Notes under the pieces: model-generated
Seen by the model: only the letters and a program-made list of their open reading frames with translations
Told to the model about the DNA's origin: nothing
Database searches by the model: none
Made by a program: the position numbers and the translations under genes
Source: Herbaspirillum rubrisubalbicans
GTDB lineage: Bacteria; Pseudomonadota; Gammaproteobacteria; Burkholderiales; Burkholderiaceae_D
DNA length: 64,000 bases
Direction: 5' to 3'
Assembly (NCBI RefSeq): GCF_003719195.1
Contig: NZ_CP024996.1
Span: 2,790,001 to 2,854,000 of the forward strand
In this document: positions 18,973 to 26,681 of the stretch, piece after piece
How the letters are laid out: each line of letters begins with the position of its first letter
How positions within the stretch are numbered: the first letter of the stretch is position 1

Positions 18973-19269
18973 ATGCATCACATGGCACGTATCTATCAGA
19001 CCACCAGCATGGGCGACGCAACACTGCGCGTGGCTCTCGTGGCCGACCTCGGCATGGCCGACCTGCTCGTTTACCGCGTTGCGGACCAGGGCAGCGCACA
19101 AGGTGACGGGTTCTGGTACATCACGAAGGACCGGCATGAGGCGACCTCGCGTCTGGTCTTCACCAGCATAGGCATGGCGCAGGTCAAGGTCCATTTCGTT
19201 GACGACTGGGGCCGTGCCGGGTGGCAGAACGGCAGCCGGCAGGCCCTGCGCTATCACGGGAAGTTCTAG
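18973..19269 (+). CDS. DUF6150 family small protein
   Basis: 98 residues, start ATG 18973 after AGAAAGGA (an internal ATG at 18982 gives MARIYQTTS and is also possible). The sequence MARIYQTTSMGDATLRV, LADLLVYRV, GDGFWYITKD and the final VHFVDDWGRAGWQ fit the DUF6150 family of small beta-rich proteins that are found scattered near secretion and phage-like loci. No catalytic motif is visible. Function unknown; its proximity to the T6SS block is the only clue. Confidence 0.65.
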   Translation: MHHMARIYQTTSMGDATLRVALVADLGMADLLVYRVADQGSAQGDGFWYITKDRHEATSRLVFTSIGMAQVKVHFVDDWGRAGWQNGSRQALRYHGKF

Positions 19270-19287
19270 CCCGACATCGATTGCAGT

Positions 19288-19830
19288 TCAAGACTTGGCG
19301 GGCGGTGCCGGCAGCAGTAACACGGGCAGCGGCCCCGGCAGGCCCAGTTGCGCGGCGACGGCAGCATTGGCAGCGTTGACGTCGTCCAAGCTGCCGTAGG
19401 GGCCGACGGCGACCACCGTCCACAGGGTGCCACCTTGGTCTTGCACGTTCGCGATCTGTTGCGCGGGCAGCCGCGCGGCCTTGATGCTGCTGGCCAAGGT
19501 ATCGGCCTCGCCCGCTACCAGGAACTGGCCGGCCTGCAATCCGTAGGTACTGCCTGCAGGTGGCACAATCGGGATCAACAGGCTGGACGCCGCCAGCGGC
19601 GTGGCTTTGCTGGCACCGACAGCAACCGCTGGCGGGGCCAGATGGGCGGGGGCGCCCTTGGCAACGCCCGCCTCCAGTTTCTGTTCAGTCTTGCGCCATG
19701 GCAGCGCCGCCATCACCTGCTCGGCCGCCTGATTCAGGCCCTGCCCGATACCTGCCGGCGCCAGCGTGCCGGCAATGAACATCAAGGAGCCGAACAGCAC
19801 AACCAGCAAAATGAAGCCCAGCTTGGCCAT
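19288..19830 (-). CDS. Membrane-anchored SPOR-like protein
   Basis: 180 residues from the ATG at 19830. A single N-terminal transmembrane helix (about 4-25, LGFILLVVLFGSLMFIAGTL) anchors it in the inner membrane with the rest periplasmic. An Ala/Pro-rich linker leads to a C-terminal domain (about 95-165) whose pattern, YGLQAGQFLVAGEADTLAS, AARLPAQQIANVQDQGG and WTVVAVGPYGSLDDV, matches SPOR-type repeats that bind denuded peptidoglycan. It starts 17 bp after the sigma-54 activator stop, so the two form an operon. In this locus TssL has no peptidoglycan-binding domain, so this protein could supply cell-wall anchoring; that is inference. Confidence 0.6.
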   Translation of the reverse strand: MAKLGFILLVVLFGSLMFIAGTLAPAGIGQGLNQAAEQVMAALPWRKTEQKLEAGVAKGAPAHLAPPAVAVGASKATPLAASSLLIPIVPPAGSTYGLQAGQFLVAGEADTLASSIKAARLPAQQIANVQDQGGTLWTVVAVGPYGSLDDVNAANAAVAAQLGLPGPLPVLLLPAPPAKS

Positions 19831-19846
19831 CACATGCGCAGCCCGT

Positions 19847-20824
19847 TTAGCCGTCGATCGCCGACGAGGTGCCGGACGGGCTCAGGCCATGCTTGCGCGC
19901 CAACTTGCCGAAGGCGCTGCGCTCCTGCCCTGCCAGCTTGGCCGCGCGCGTCAGGTTGCCATCCACACGGGTCAGCACGTCGCGGACGTAACGCCGTTCG
20001 AAGTCGTGGATCATCTTTTCCTTCATCGGCTTGAACTGGACGACATCCTCGTCGGCACTGCCCTGTACCGGACGCTGCGTGCCCAGATAGATATCCGTGG
20101 TGTCGCTCATCAGGAATTCGCGATGCATCATGTTTTCCAGCTCGCGGATGTTGCCCGGCCAGTCATACTGCGCAATGAAATCCAGCGCCGAGGCGTGTAG
20201 ACGCCGATCGGGCATACGGTACTGGTGGGCAAAGCGGGACAGGAAGGCCTGTGCCATCTCCACCGCATCGTTGCCGCGTTCGCGCAGCGGCGGCAGGTTG
20301 ATGCTCAACACATTGAGACGATACATCAGGTCGCGCCGGAAGCGGCCGGTTTCGACCAGGGCATTGAGCCGGTTGTTGGTGGCGGCGACGATGCGCACGT
20401 TGGCCTTGCGGGTCACGCCGCTGCCTACGCGCCGGTAGGTGTGGTCCTGCAGGAAGCGCAGGATGGCGGTCTGCGCCTTGTAGTTCAGAGCATCCACCTC
20501 ATCCAGGAACAAGGTACCGCCGTCGGCATCTGCCACCAGGCCCGGGGCAGCGCTCTTGGCGTCGGTGAAGGCGCCCCGTTCATGGCCGAACAGCTCGCTC
20601 TCGATCAGTTGCTCGGGCAAGGCGCCGCAATTGATGGGAATGAACGGCTTGTCACGACGCGGCCCCAGATAATGGATGGCGCGCGCGGCCAGTTCCTTGC
20701 CGGTGCCGGTTTCACCTTCGATCAGGACGGTGGCCTCCACGCTGGCCATCTTTCGTAACTGCGCATCGACGCGCTCCATCTGCGGCGACGAACCTATCAT
20801 GTGCAAACGACGAAAATCATCCAT
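19847..20824 (-). CDS. Sigma-54-dependent transcriptional activator (AAA+ domain and HTH, no sensor domain)
   Basis: 325 residues. The AAA+ domain starts almost at the N-terminus: Walker A GETGTGKE (about residue 37), Walker B GGTLFLDEVD, and an arginine-finger region RFRRDLMYRLNV. The C-terminus has a Fis-type helix-turn-helix (LTRAAKLAGQERSAFGKLA). There is no receiver, GAF or PAS domain, like PspF or HrpS, so control would be through partner proteins or expression level. The sigma-54-contacting loop reads GAFTDA rather than the canonical GAFTGA. Activators of this kind often control T6SS clusters (VasH role); the neighbourhood suggests the same. Confidence 0.88.
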   Translation of the reverse strand: MDDFRRLHMIGSSPQMERVDAQLRKMASVEATVLIEGETGTGKELAARAIHYLGPRRDKPFIPINCGALPEQLIESELFGHERGAFTDAKSAAPGLVADADGGTLFLDEVDALNYKAQTAILRFLQDHTYRRVGSGVTRKANVRIVAATNNRLNALVETGRFRRDLMYRLNVLSINLPPLRERGNDAVEMAQAFLSRFAHQYRMPDRRLHASALDFIAQYDWPGNIRELENMMHREFLMSDTTDIYLGTQRPVQGSADEDVVQFKPMKEKMIHDFERRYVRDVLTRVDGNLTRAAKLAGQERSAFGKLARKHGLSPSGTSSAIDG

Positions 20825-21610
20825 CAGATCAGCCCCATCGTATCTTATTAGATTTTTTTGCTACCCCAGATCCAGCAATGATAGAAACTTATCGTTCACC
20901 GGTATCAATCCATTGACAGCAATTGACAGGTCGATGATGTCTACACTTGTGACAGGAGGCGAATCGGCTAAGGCTCAATGATGCGCTCCGCACTTGGCCG
21001 TTGCATGGTGATTGCACTACTGGCGAATGGAATGGCTACTGACCAGTATTCCCGGAGTTACCTGCCGTCCCGACATTCCCCGTCGGCATGACAGATGGAT
21101 GGCGCCCGGATCACCGCAACGGTGTCTTTACAGTTGCCCCCGCAACTTATAGGACGTACAGACCCCGCTATGGTAAGACCCCAGCGAAATTCTAAACTAT
21201 CAAAGAGAGCGGGTTTTCCCGTCCTGATCCGCGTCGGCGATCTCAAAGCCTAGGAATTGCACGACTGCCGGCGACCGGCAAGCTTGACTTCATAGGCCGT
21301 ACCGTCCAGGACCCGCTTGGTCTTGTCAAACAGATATGTCTGCCGGCGATTTCCCTTCCATTGTGCAAGCGAATCACATCATCGGCGTTCGCGATCGGCT
21401 GCCCTCCGTCTCAGATTTATCGTCGCTGAGGAGGTCATTGAAGATGGTGGCGCCATGCATGGGGGCTGCTTGCAAACATCTTCATATGGCCCCAAGCAAT
21501 CCCCCCAAAAGATTGTAGGAAGAGGCGGCATAACGTATGATAAAAAAATAATTCTTCATAAATCATCCCTGAAGCCCCCTTCCGGGCTCCTATATCGCCA
21601 TTCACGCCTC
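20825..21610. other. Long non-coding stretch between the T6SS regulator and the nickel permease
   Basis: About 790 bp without a convincing gene. It must contain promoters for the sigma-54 activator (leftward) and the nickel permease (rightward). Two direct TTGACA hexamers sit at 20913 and 20923 but without a well-spaced -10. A short minus-strand open stretch ending near 21254 (YLFDKTKRVLDGTAYEVK) reads like the tail of a lost gene but has no start. AT-rich sequence near 21535-21565 holds a candidate NikR site. No RNA gene or riboswitch fold could be recognised by eye. Confidence 0.5.
21535..21561. promoter_or_regulatory. Candidate NikR operator upstream of the nickel permease
   Basis: GTATGA at 21535-21540 and TCATAA at 21556-21561 form an imperfect inverted repeat separated by 15 bp. 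The E. coli NikR operator is GTATGA-N16-TCATAC. This copy differs by one base in the right half-site and one in spacing. It lies 50 bp upstream of the permease start in AT-rich sequence, where repression by Ni-NikR would be expected, and nikR is the next gene. Confidence 0.45.
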
Positions 21611-22678
21611 ATGTTCCCTGTCATGCGCACCCTGCTGGACGACACAGCGCCCGATCTCCGCAAAAAAGTCGGGGGTATCTACTGCTTCCTGATTCTCTTC
21701 AACGTCGCGGCCTGGGTCGCTGCCTTTGCCGTCTTCCGGCAGACTCCCCTGCTGCTGGGCTCGGCTTTCCTGGCCTACAGTTTCGGCTTGCGCCATGCCG
21801 TCGATGCCGACCACATCGCCGCCATCGACAACGTCACGCGCAAGCTCATGCAGGATGGAAAAAGACCGGTCAGCGTCGGTTTGATGTTTTCCCTGGGACA
21901 TTCCACTGTGGTCATCCTGGCTTGCCTGCTGCTGGCCTTGACCACCATGGCGATGCAAGCGCACATGGAGTCTTTCCATGAAATCGGCGGCATCATCGGT
22001 ACTCTGATCTCCGCGTTTTTCCTGCTGCTGATTGCGGCCTTCAATCTTGCCATCCTGATTTCTCTTTGGCGCAAGTTCCGGGAGGTGCGTCTGGGCCGGG
22101 CCTATGACGAAGAAGACCTGAATATATTGCTGGCTAAGCGCGGCATCTGGGCCCGCATCTTCCGACCGATGTTCCGACTGATCTCGCGTAGCTGGCACAT
22201 GTTCCCGCTCGGTTTTCTGTTCGGCCTGGGTTTCGATACCGCCACCGAAATTTCCTTGTTGGGCATTTCCGCCACCCAGACGGCCAATGGCCTGTCGATC
22301 TGGTCGATCCTGATCTTCCCCCTGCTCTTCACCGCAGGCATGTCGCTGGTGGACACCACAGATGGCATCCTGATGCTAGGTGCCTATCAATGGGCCTTCG
22401 TCAAACCGGTGCGCAAGCTGTACTACAACATGGCCATCACCTCCCTGTCGGTCGTGGTGGCCTTGATCGTGGGCGGGATCGAGGTGCTGGGCTTGGTTGC
22501 GGATCAGTTGCACCTGTCGGGGCCGTTCTGGGACGCTATCGGCAGCCTTGGCGAGCATTTCGGGATGATCGGCTACCTTATCATCGCCCTGTTCATGATT
22601 GGCTGGATCGTCTCTCTCTTGATCTACAAATGGCGTGGCTACGACGATCTGGAGCTGCGCGCTCCTGATCTATCCTAG
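21611..22678 (+). CDS. High-affinity nickel/cobalt permease (NiCoT, HoxN/NixA family)
   Basis: 355 residues from the ATG at 21611; the frame is open about 300 bp upstream but that part is not protein-like. NiCoT permeases import Ni2+ or Co2+ with eight transmembrane helices. The family signature RHAVDADHIAAIDN in TM2, then FSLGHSTVV, LGFDTATEISLLG and GMSLVDTTDG are all present. Nickel would feed urease or hydrogenase, neither of which is in the window. Followed by nikR 59 bp downstream, so it is probably nickel-repressed. Confidence 0.93.
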   Translation: MFPVMRTLLDDTAPDLRKKVGGIYCFLILFNVAAWVAAFAVFRQTPLLLGSAFLAYSFGLRHAVDADHIAAIDNVTRKLMQDGKRPVSVGLMFSLGHSTVVILACLLLALTTMAMQAHMESFHEIGGIIGTLISAFFLLLIAAFNLAILISLWRKFREVRLGRAYDEEDLNILLAKRGIWARIFRPMFRLISRSWHMFPLGFLFGLGFDTATEISLLGISATQTANGLSIWSILIFPLLFTAGMSLVDTTDGILMLGAYQWAFVKPVRKLYYNMAITSLSVVVALIVGGIEVLGLVADQLHLSGPFWDAIGSLGEHFGMIGYLIIALFMIGWIVSLLIYKWRGYDDLELRAPDLS

Positions 22679-22737
22679 ACTTTGACCTGCCAGGTGCGGC
22701 ATTGCTATGATCCGACATTCACTTTTGGGGAATGGCA

Positions 22738-23211
22738 ATGCAGCGCTGGACTATCTCGGTCGATGACGACCTGGCAGAACACTTCGACAAATTCGTTGCT
22801 GGCAAAGGCTATTCCAATCGCTCCGAGGCGTTCCGCGACCTGGTGCGCAAAGAACTCGGCCAATCCGAGATGCAAGGCGGCAAGGCCAAATGGTGCGTGG
22901 CCACCGTCACCTATCTCTATAACCATCATGAGCGCATGTTGACCAACCGGCTCAACCAGTTGCAGCACGACCACCATGGCGTCGCAGCGGCTTCCCAGCA
23001 TGTGCATCTGGATCATGACAACTGCCTGGAAACCGTCATCCTCAAAGGTCGCGTGAGTGAGGTCCGGGCCTGTGCCGAGGCGATGGTCGCGCAGACCGGG
23101 GTGCGGCACGGCAATATCCATATCGTCCCCCTCGAACCTGAAAAAGGGACTTACCTGCGCGTCAAGCATGGCCCGCTAGCCTCGGCCTCACCGCAGCGGA
23201 AAAACAGCTAG
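22738..23211 (+). CDS. nikR: Nickel-responsive regulator NikR
   Basis: 157 residues from the ATG at 22738, seven bases after GGGG; an ATG two codons earlier is also possible. NikR is a tetrameric repressor: an N-terminal ribbon-helix-helix (residues 1-45, RWTISVDDDLAEHFDKF) binds DNA, and the C-terminal ACT-like domain binds Ni2+. The square-planar ligands are visible as His77, His88, His90 and Cys96 (HVHLDHDNC), aligned with E. coli His76, His87, His89 and Cys95. It probably controls the permease just upstream. Confidence 0.95.
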   Translation: MQRWTISVDDDLAEHFDKFVAGKGYSNRSEAFRDLVRKELGQSEMQGGKAKWCVATVTYLYNHHERMLTNRLNQLQHDHHGVAAASQHVHLDHDNCLETVILKGRVSEVRACAEAMVAQTGVRHGNIHIVPLEPEKGTYLRVKHGPLASASPQRKNS

Positions 23212-23214
23212 CCG

Positions 23215-23250
23215 CATGGCTCCATCGTCCCACAGGACGATGGAGCCATG
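23215..23250. terminator. Bidirectional hairpin between nikR and the integrase-like gene
   Basis: A perfect 16-bp stem (CATGGCTCCATCGTCC pairing with its complement) closes a 4-base CACA loop. It lies 3 bp after the nikR stop and 15 bp before the stop of the convergent gene. There is no T-run, so it may work as an mRNA 3' end or need a factor, but the position fits a shared terminator. Confidence 0.7.
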
Positions 23251-23265
23251 ACAGGCAGCTCAGGC

Positions 23266-24357
23266 TTAGGCAGCCAGTTCCTCTTCACTCCAAGGTGCTG
23301 GAAGGCGCCCTTGCATCAAGGGCTCCAGCACTTGCGCCAGCCTGGTCAGCCAGAGTCGCCTGAGGGCGTCATCGCTATGCCTGTCATTTGCAAGGCGCAA
23401 ACGCCGGGTCTGGCATCCCTGGACCGCGGCCACCATCTCCTGCGGACATTCCAGGGCCAACAGCAGTTGCGCCGTTGAGCGCCGCAGGTCATTGGGTGTC
23501 CAGTCCGATATCGGCAAGCGCGGACGCTGGTAGTCGGGGCGCGATTCGCAATCCTCGCGGGCATTCCAGACTGCCACGCCGACATTCTTGGGATCGAAGC
23601 CTCCGCCCTTGCGCCCCTCGAACAGGTAACCCGTGCTACTGGCTTGCACGCGACGCCGGACGATCTCCAGTGCCCGCCCCACCAGCGGCACTCGATGATC
23701 CATGGCCGCATCGCGTCGTCGTGCCCGCAGCTTGTCTTGCGGGATGGTCCACCACCAGCCATCGGGCTCCTGGCTGATCTGGCTGGCGTGCATGGCGCAG
23801 ATATCCTTACCCGGCGCGCAGGTCCAGGCAAACAGGGTCAAGATATCTTCATTGGCGCTGGTGAAATGGCGCAACCAGGGCAACAGTACGGCCAGTTCAG
23901 CCACCGACAGCAAGCGCTTGCGCGGGCCGCGATGCACGCCCTTGACCCGCACGCCCTTGCTCTTGAAGGCGCCACGCAGGACAAGACGCCAGACATTGAC
24001 AGTGTCCGGGGGCAGCCATCCTTGTTTGATGGCATAGTCCCACGCCGCCCCCAGCTCGCGCCGGGTGATGCTGCCCTGGATGGGCCGGTCCAGGAACGTG
24101 CTCAAGAACTTGCCGGCGCTGTCTTCATTGATCTCATGCGCGGCCACCTGGCCGAACTCGCCGAGCGTACGGGCAAAGATGCGCCACACTTCCCTGGCGC
24201 CGCGCTCACCCCAACGCTGCCTGACGTGCCCCTCGTAATAGCGCATCCCGATCTGCTGCACCGTCAGCTGCCTGGGAACGTAAGGAATTAGAGGAATACC
24301 CAGATGCCTGCCCACCGGCAGGCATTGAAGGGCACTCCTATCGATTACGTCGAACAT
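23266..24357 (-). CDS. Tyrosine-recombinase-like protein lacking key catalytic residues
   Basis: 363 residues with a phage-integrase layout: an N-terminal SAM-like core-binding region (about 35-150) and a C-terminal catalytic-fold region (about 165-345). Expected active-site boxes are altered. The box I arginine (usually TG.R..E) is replaced in TCAPGKDICAMHASQI. The box II HxLR is NDLRR, so the His is missing. No Tyr appears at the nucleophile position after QGCQTRRLRLANDRHSDD. The strand lysine region (WTIPQDKLRARR) remains. It may be an inactive recombinase kept for DNA binding, or a decayed integrase. No attachment site or prophage genes are adjacent. Confidence 0.65.
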   Translation of the reverse strand: MFDVIDRSALQCLPVGRHLGIPLIPYVPRQLTVQQIGMRYYEGHVRQRWGERGAREVWRIFARTLGEFGQVAAHEINEDSAGKFLSTFLDRPIQGSITRRELGAAWDYAIKQGWLPPDTVNVWRLVLRGAFKSKGVRVKGVHRGPRKRLLSVAELAVLLPWLRHFTSANEDILTLFAWTCAPGKDICAMHASQISQEPDGWWWTIPQDKLRARRRDAAMDHRVPLVGRALEIVRRRVQASSTGYLFEGRKGGGFDPKNVGVAVWNAREDCESRPDYQRPRLPISDWTPNDLRRSTAQLLLALECPQEMVAAVQGCQTRRLRLANDRHSDDALRRLWLTRLAQVLEPLMQGRLPAPWSEEELAA

Positions 24358-24552
24358 GTTTGCTCCTGCATTGACTTCACTTCATAGAGGTCAGATGTCA
24401 TGGGACTTAGATCGCCTGCTCGAACGGCTAGCCAATCCGCTATTGAATTCCCATGCCTGCTTGTTGCTGGCGCAGCCCTTCATGCGTGTGCAGCCGACAG
24501 CCGGTCCGCCAACAGGACAGGCATGAGGCACATCATGCACACTGGACAGGGA

Positions 24553-24939
24553 TCAGAGCAGGATTGGTGGAGCGCGGCTGCGATGTGCCGTCGGTGCAAG
24601 CTCAGGGACGACGGCCAACTCGGGGACGATGGACAGTGGCTGCGCCAGCACCAGAACTTGCGGCGCTGCACTGGCCGGTGTCGATGGGGGCGCTGGTGCA
24701 TGTTGCTGCAGGACGCAATAGCCGCAATGGCTGCCATCGGCTGGAATGGGTTCCTGCCCCGCTTTCCGGGTTGCAGGGACGGCAATACGCTGGGTACCAC
24801 TGGCGCTACAGACTTCCATCCAGGCGAGCTGGCTATTGGCCGCCAATGTCCGTGAAATGGTGGGTGCCGCGGCGCCAAAGACCACCACGCATAGCGCCAG
24901 CCATGCGAGCGATCGATGAAGGCGTCGGCCCAAGCTCAT
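24553..24939 (-). CDS. DUF2946 family protein (copper-locus associated)
   Basis: 128 residues from the ATG at 24939; a TTG nine codons earlier is an alternative. A hydrophobic N-terminal helix (LAWLALCVVVFGAAAPTIS) acts as a signal or anchor. The short motif WMEVCSASGTQR and the cysteine pair in HCGYCVLQQHAP are the DUF2946 hallmarks. DUF2946 genes typically sit beside TonB receptors and copper-handling genes. Here it trails copC and copD on the same strand, so it probably belongs to the same copper-related module. The 150-bp gap to copD contains an IS-end-like sequence. Confidence 0.75.
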   Translation of the reverse strand: MSLGRRLHRSLAWLALCVVVFGAAAPTISRTLAANSQLAWMEVCSASGTQRIAVPATRKAGQEPIPADGSHCGYCVLQQHAPAPPSTPASAAPQVLVLAQPLSIVPELAVVPELAPTAHRSRAPPILL

Positions 24940-24982
24940 GTTCTGTAAGCCCGATACGGTAGGCAAGAGGGAAAATAGAAAC

Positions 24983-25019
24983 TAGAACTCATTTCATAAA
25001 TAGGCGTGAGATGCGTTCT
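24983..25019. repeat. Solo copy of an IS/MITE end sequence
   Basis: This 37-bp segment matches the left end of the element at 48123 at 36 of 37 positions (one A/C difference). The opposite inverted end is not found nearby, so it is a one-sided remnant or the flank of a deleted element. It lies between DUF2946 and copD. Confidence 0.7.
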
Positions 25020-25094
25020 AATGATAAGGCCGCCCCCGCCGCCAATGGTATGGAAGAGGCAGTGCTGCGGCAATTTGCCGCAGCACTGGGCGTT

Positions 25095-25979
25095 TCAGTT
25101 GGGTTGCAACATCCCCAGCCAGGCCAGTAGCAACAGCGCCAGCCAGCCTAGCCCGATCTCCAGAAGGCTCAAGCGGCGCAGCCGGTCCAGCGCACTGCGA
25201 TCATGACGCATGGCCGGCACCAGAACATAACGGTTGAAGATGGCGATGAGCACCATCATGACTGCCACCAGGATCTTCAGCGCCAACAGCACCTGATAAG
25301 GAAAGCGCCAATCCAGCGGCAAGCCGCCCAGAATGAGCCAGGTATTGCACAGGCCGCTGAGCAGTACCAGGGCAACCACCGCGTGTCCGACATTGGAAAA
25401 GCGCCGCAGGATCTGCTTGGCCAGCGCCGGGTACACCGACAGGCATTGCCTGGACAAGACCAGCAAGACCACCGGCAAGGCCCCCATCCATGCGCCCACG
25501 CTGCCTACATGCAGTAGGTCGCTGGCTTGATGGGCCCAACGCTTGCAGCCATCATCCATAACTGCATGTCCGGTCAGGGCCAGGCTGACCAGCAGGATGC
25601 CGCTGCCTGCTGCGCACCCCAGCAGACTGGCCAGGCCGCTCATGCGCCAGCACACCATCAGCACGAACAGCGCCGCCAATTGACACCACCATGCCGTGCC
25701 AATCGAGGTGCCATTGGCGACATCGGCCAGCATGTCCAGCCGCAAGGCATCGCGCCAGCCCTCACCCAGGATGCTGGCCTGCACCGGCAAACTGACGACG
25801 ACAGCCAGTGCGACCAGCCCGCACAGCAGCTTGCGCCAGACGGACAGGCGCTGCCATAGCGATGTGCGCAAGGGGTCTGCCACCAGCGTCAACAGCATCA
25901 GCGCCATGCCCCACAGGAACAAGGCTGCGCCGTCCAGCGCCAGGCGGCACAGTCCCAGCAGAAACACCGGAGAGATCAA
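25095..25979 (-). CDS. copD: Copper resistance membrane protein CopD
   Basis: About 294 residues if started at the TTG at 25979, which overlaps the copC stop in a TTGA; the frame runs further upstream to 26042 but inside copC. CopD is a polytopic inner-membrane protein thought to move copper into the cytoplasm together with periplasmic CopC. Eight hydrophobic helices are visible, starting with VFLLGLCRLALDGAALFLWG and ending with LGWLALLLLAWLG. Conserved family residues include HAVMDDGCKRWAHQASDLLH, whose His residues are putative copper ligands, and the SNVGHAVVALVLLSGL segment. Confidence 0.9.
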   Translation of the reverse strand: MISPVFLLGLCRLALDGAALFLWGMALMLLTLVADPLRTSLWQRLSVWRKLLCGLVALAVVVSLPVQASILGEGWRDALRLDMLADVANGTSIGTAWWCQLAALFVLMVCWRMSGLASLLGCAAGSGILLVSLALTGHAVMDDGCKRWAHQASDLLHVGSVGAWMGALPVVLLVLSRQCLSVYPALAKQILRRFSNVGHAVVALVLLSGLCNTWLILGGLPLDWRFPYQVLLALKILVAVMMVLIAIFNRYVLVPAMRHDRSALDRLRRLSLLEIGLGWLALLLLAWLGMLQPN

Positions 25980-26341
25980 GGTGCCACGGAGAAGCTGTAG
26001 CTGCCCTCGGTCTTGTGACCATCCACCGACAAGGCGTGCCATTGCACCGTATAGGCGCCGGCGGGCAGTCGTGCAGGCACCGACACCATCAACGACTTGC
26101 CCTCATCCATCAGCATGGCCTGGCCCAGCTTGACTTCCTGCTGATCGGGTCCCAGCAGCTTGAGGCCACTGAACTTCAGGTTAAGGCCCTCGGAAAAGCC
26201 CAGCGTCAGATCCGCAGGCGAGGCCACCACGGCCTTGTCAGCCGGCTCGGCCGTCTTGAGGTGAGCGTGCGCCCAGGCCGATTGCGTCAGAACCAGACCG
26301 GCCAGCGCGGCCAGTCCAAGGAGGCGTTTGATTGTTTTCAT
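25976..26341 (-). CDS. copC: Periplasmic copper-binding protein CopC
   Basis: 121 residues. A Sec signal (residues 1-24) ends at AWA, giving a mature N-terminus beginning His-Ala-His, the known Cu(II)-binding start of CopC. The C-terminal VDGHKTEGSYSF motif contributes the other His and Asp ligands. The Met-rich Cu(I) site of Pseudomonas CopC is reduced, so it is a Cu(II)-only type. It is the first gene of copC-copD-(DUF2946). Eleven 7-bp repeats lie 70-146 bp upstream of its start. Confidence 0.93.
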   Translation of the reverse strand: MKTIKRLLGLAALAGLVLTQSAWAHAHLKTAEPADKAVVASPADLTLGFSEGLNLKFSGLKLLGPDQQEVKLGQAMLMDEGKSLMVSVPARLPAGAYTVQWHALSVDGHKTEGSYSFSVAP

Positions 26342-26410
26342 GAGCTTGATTTGATGAACGACGAAAAGACTAACAAGAAAGAACTGATGTGGATGCGATG
26401 AAGGAAGAAG

Positions 26411-26487
26411 ACAGAGGACAGAGGACAGAGGACAGAGGACAGAGGACAGAGGACAGAGGACAGAGGACAGAGGACAGAGGACAGAGG
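26411..26487. repeat. Eleven perfect tandem copies of a 7-bp unit
   Basis: The unit ACAGAGG is repeated without error from 26411 to 26487, flanked by imperfect purine-rich copies. It lies 70-146 bp upstream of copC and about 195 bp upstream of the nucleoside permease start, in a 340-bp gap between the divergent genes. Heptamer tracts like this change copy number by slippage and can alter promoter spacing. Confidence 0.97.
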
Positions 26488-26681
26488 ACTAAAGTCTACG
26501 CCGTCCACAAAAAAAGGAGCGCGACAAATTGCCGCAGCCCTCCGCGCTCTAGCCAGAGGCCGGCATAGCCGACGGCTGGCCGTCTATGGCAATATCGCGG
26601 TCGGCACGTCCATAGCAAGACTTTTCCCCTATCCATTCCCCTCAACACCCGCTTATCAATCCATCCAACAAGGAACTGCAC

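Noticed and set aside
21058..21246. 62-codon minus-strand open frame in the long gap
   Set aside because: No ribosome site, no conserved features and repeated basic residues; not supported as a gene.
20825..21610. Cobalamin or nickel/cobalt riboswitch upstream of the permease
   Set aside because: No B12-box-like or NiCo-type conserved core could be recognised by eye, and a NikR-like operator gives a simpler explanation.
24400..24962. Plus-strand open frames opposite the DUF2946 gene
   Set aside because: DUF2946 motifs (WMEVCSASG, HCGYC) on the minus strand fix the real gene; the plus frames lack ribosome sites and domains.
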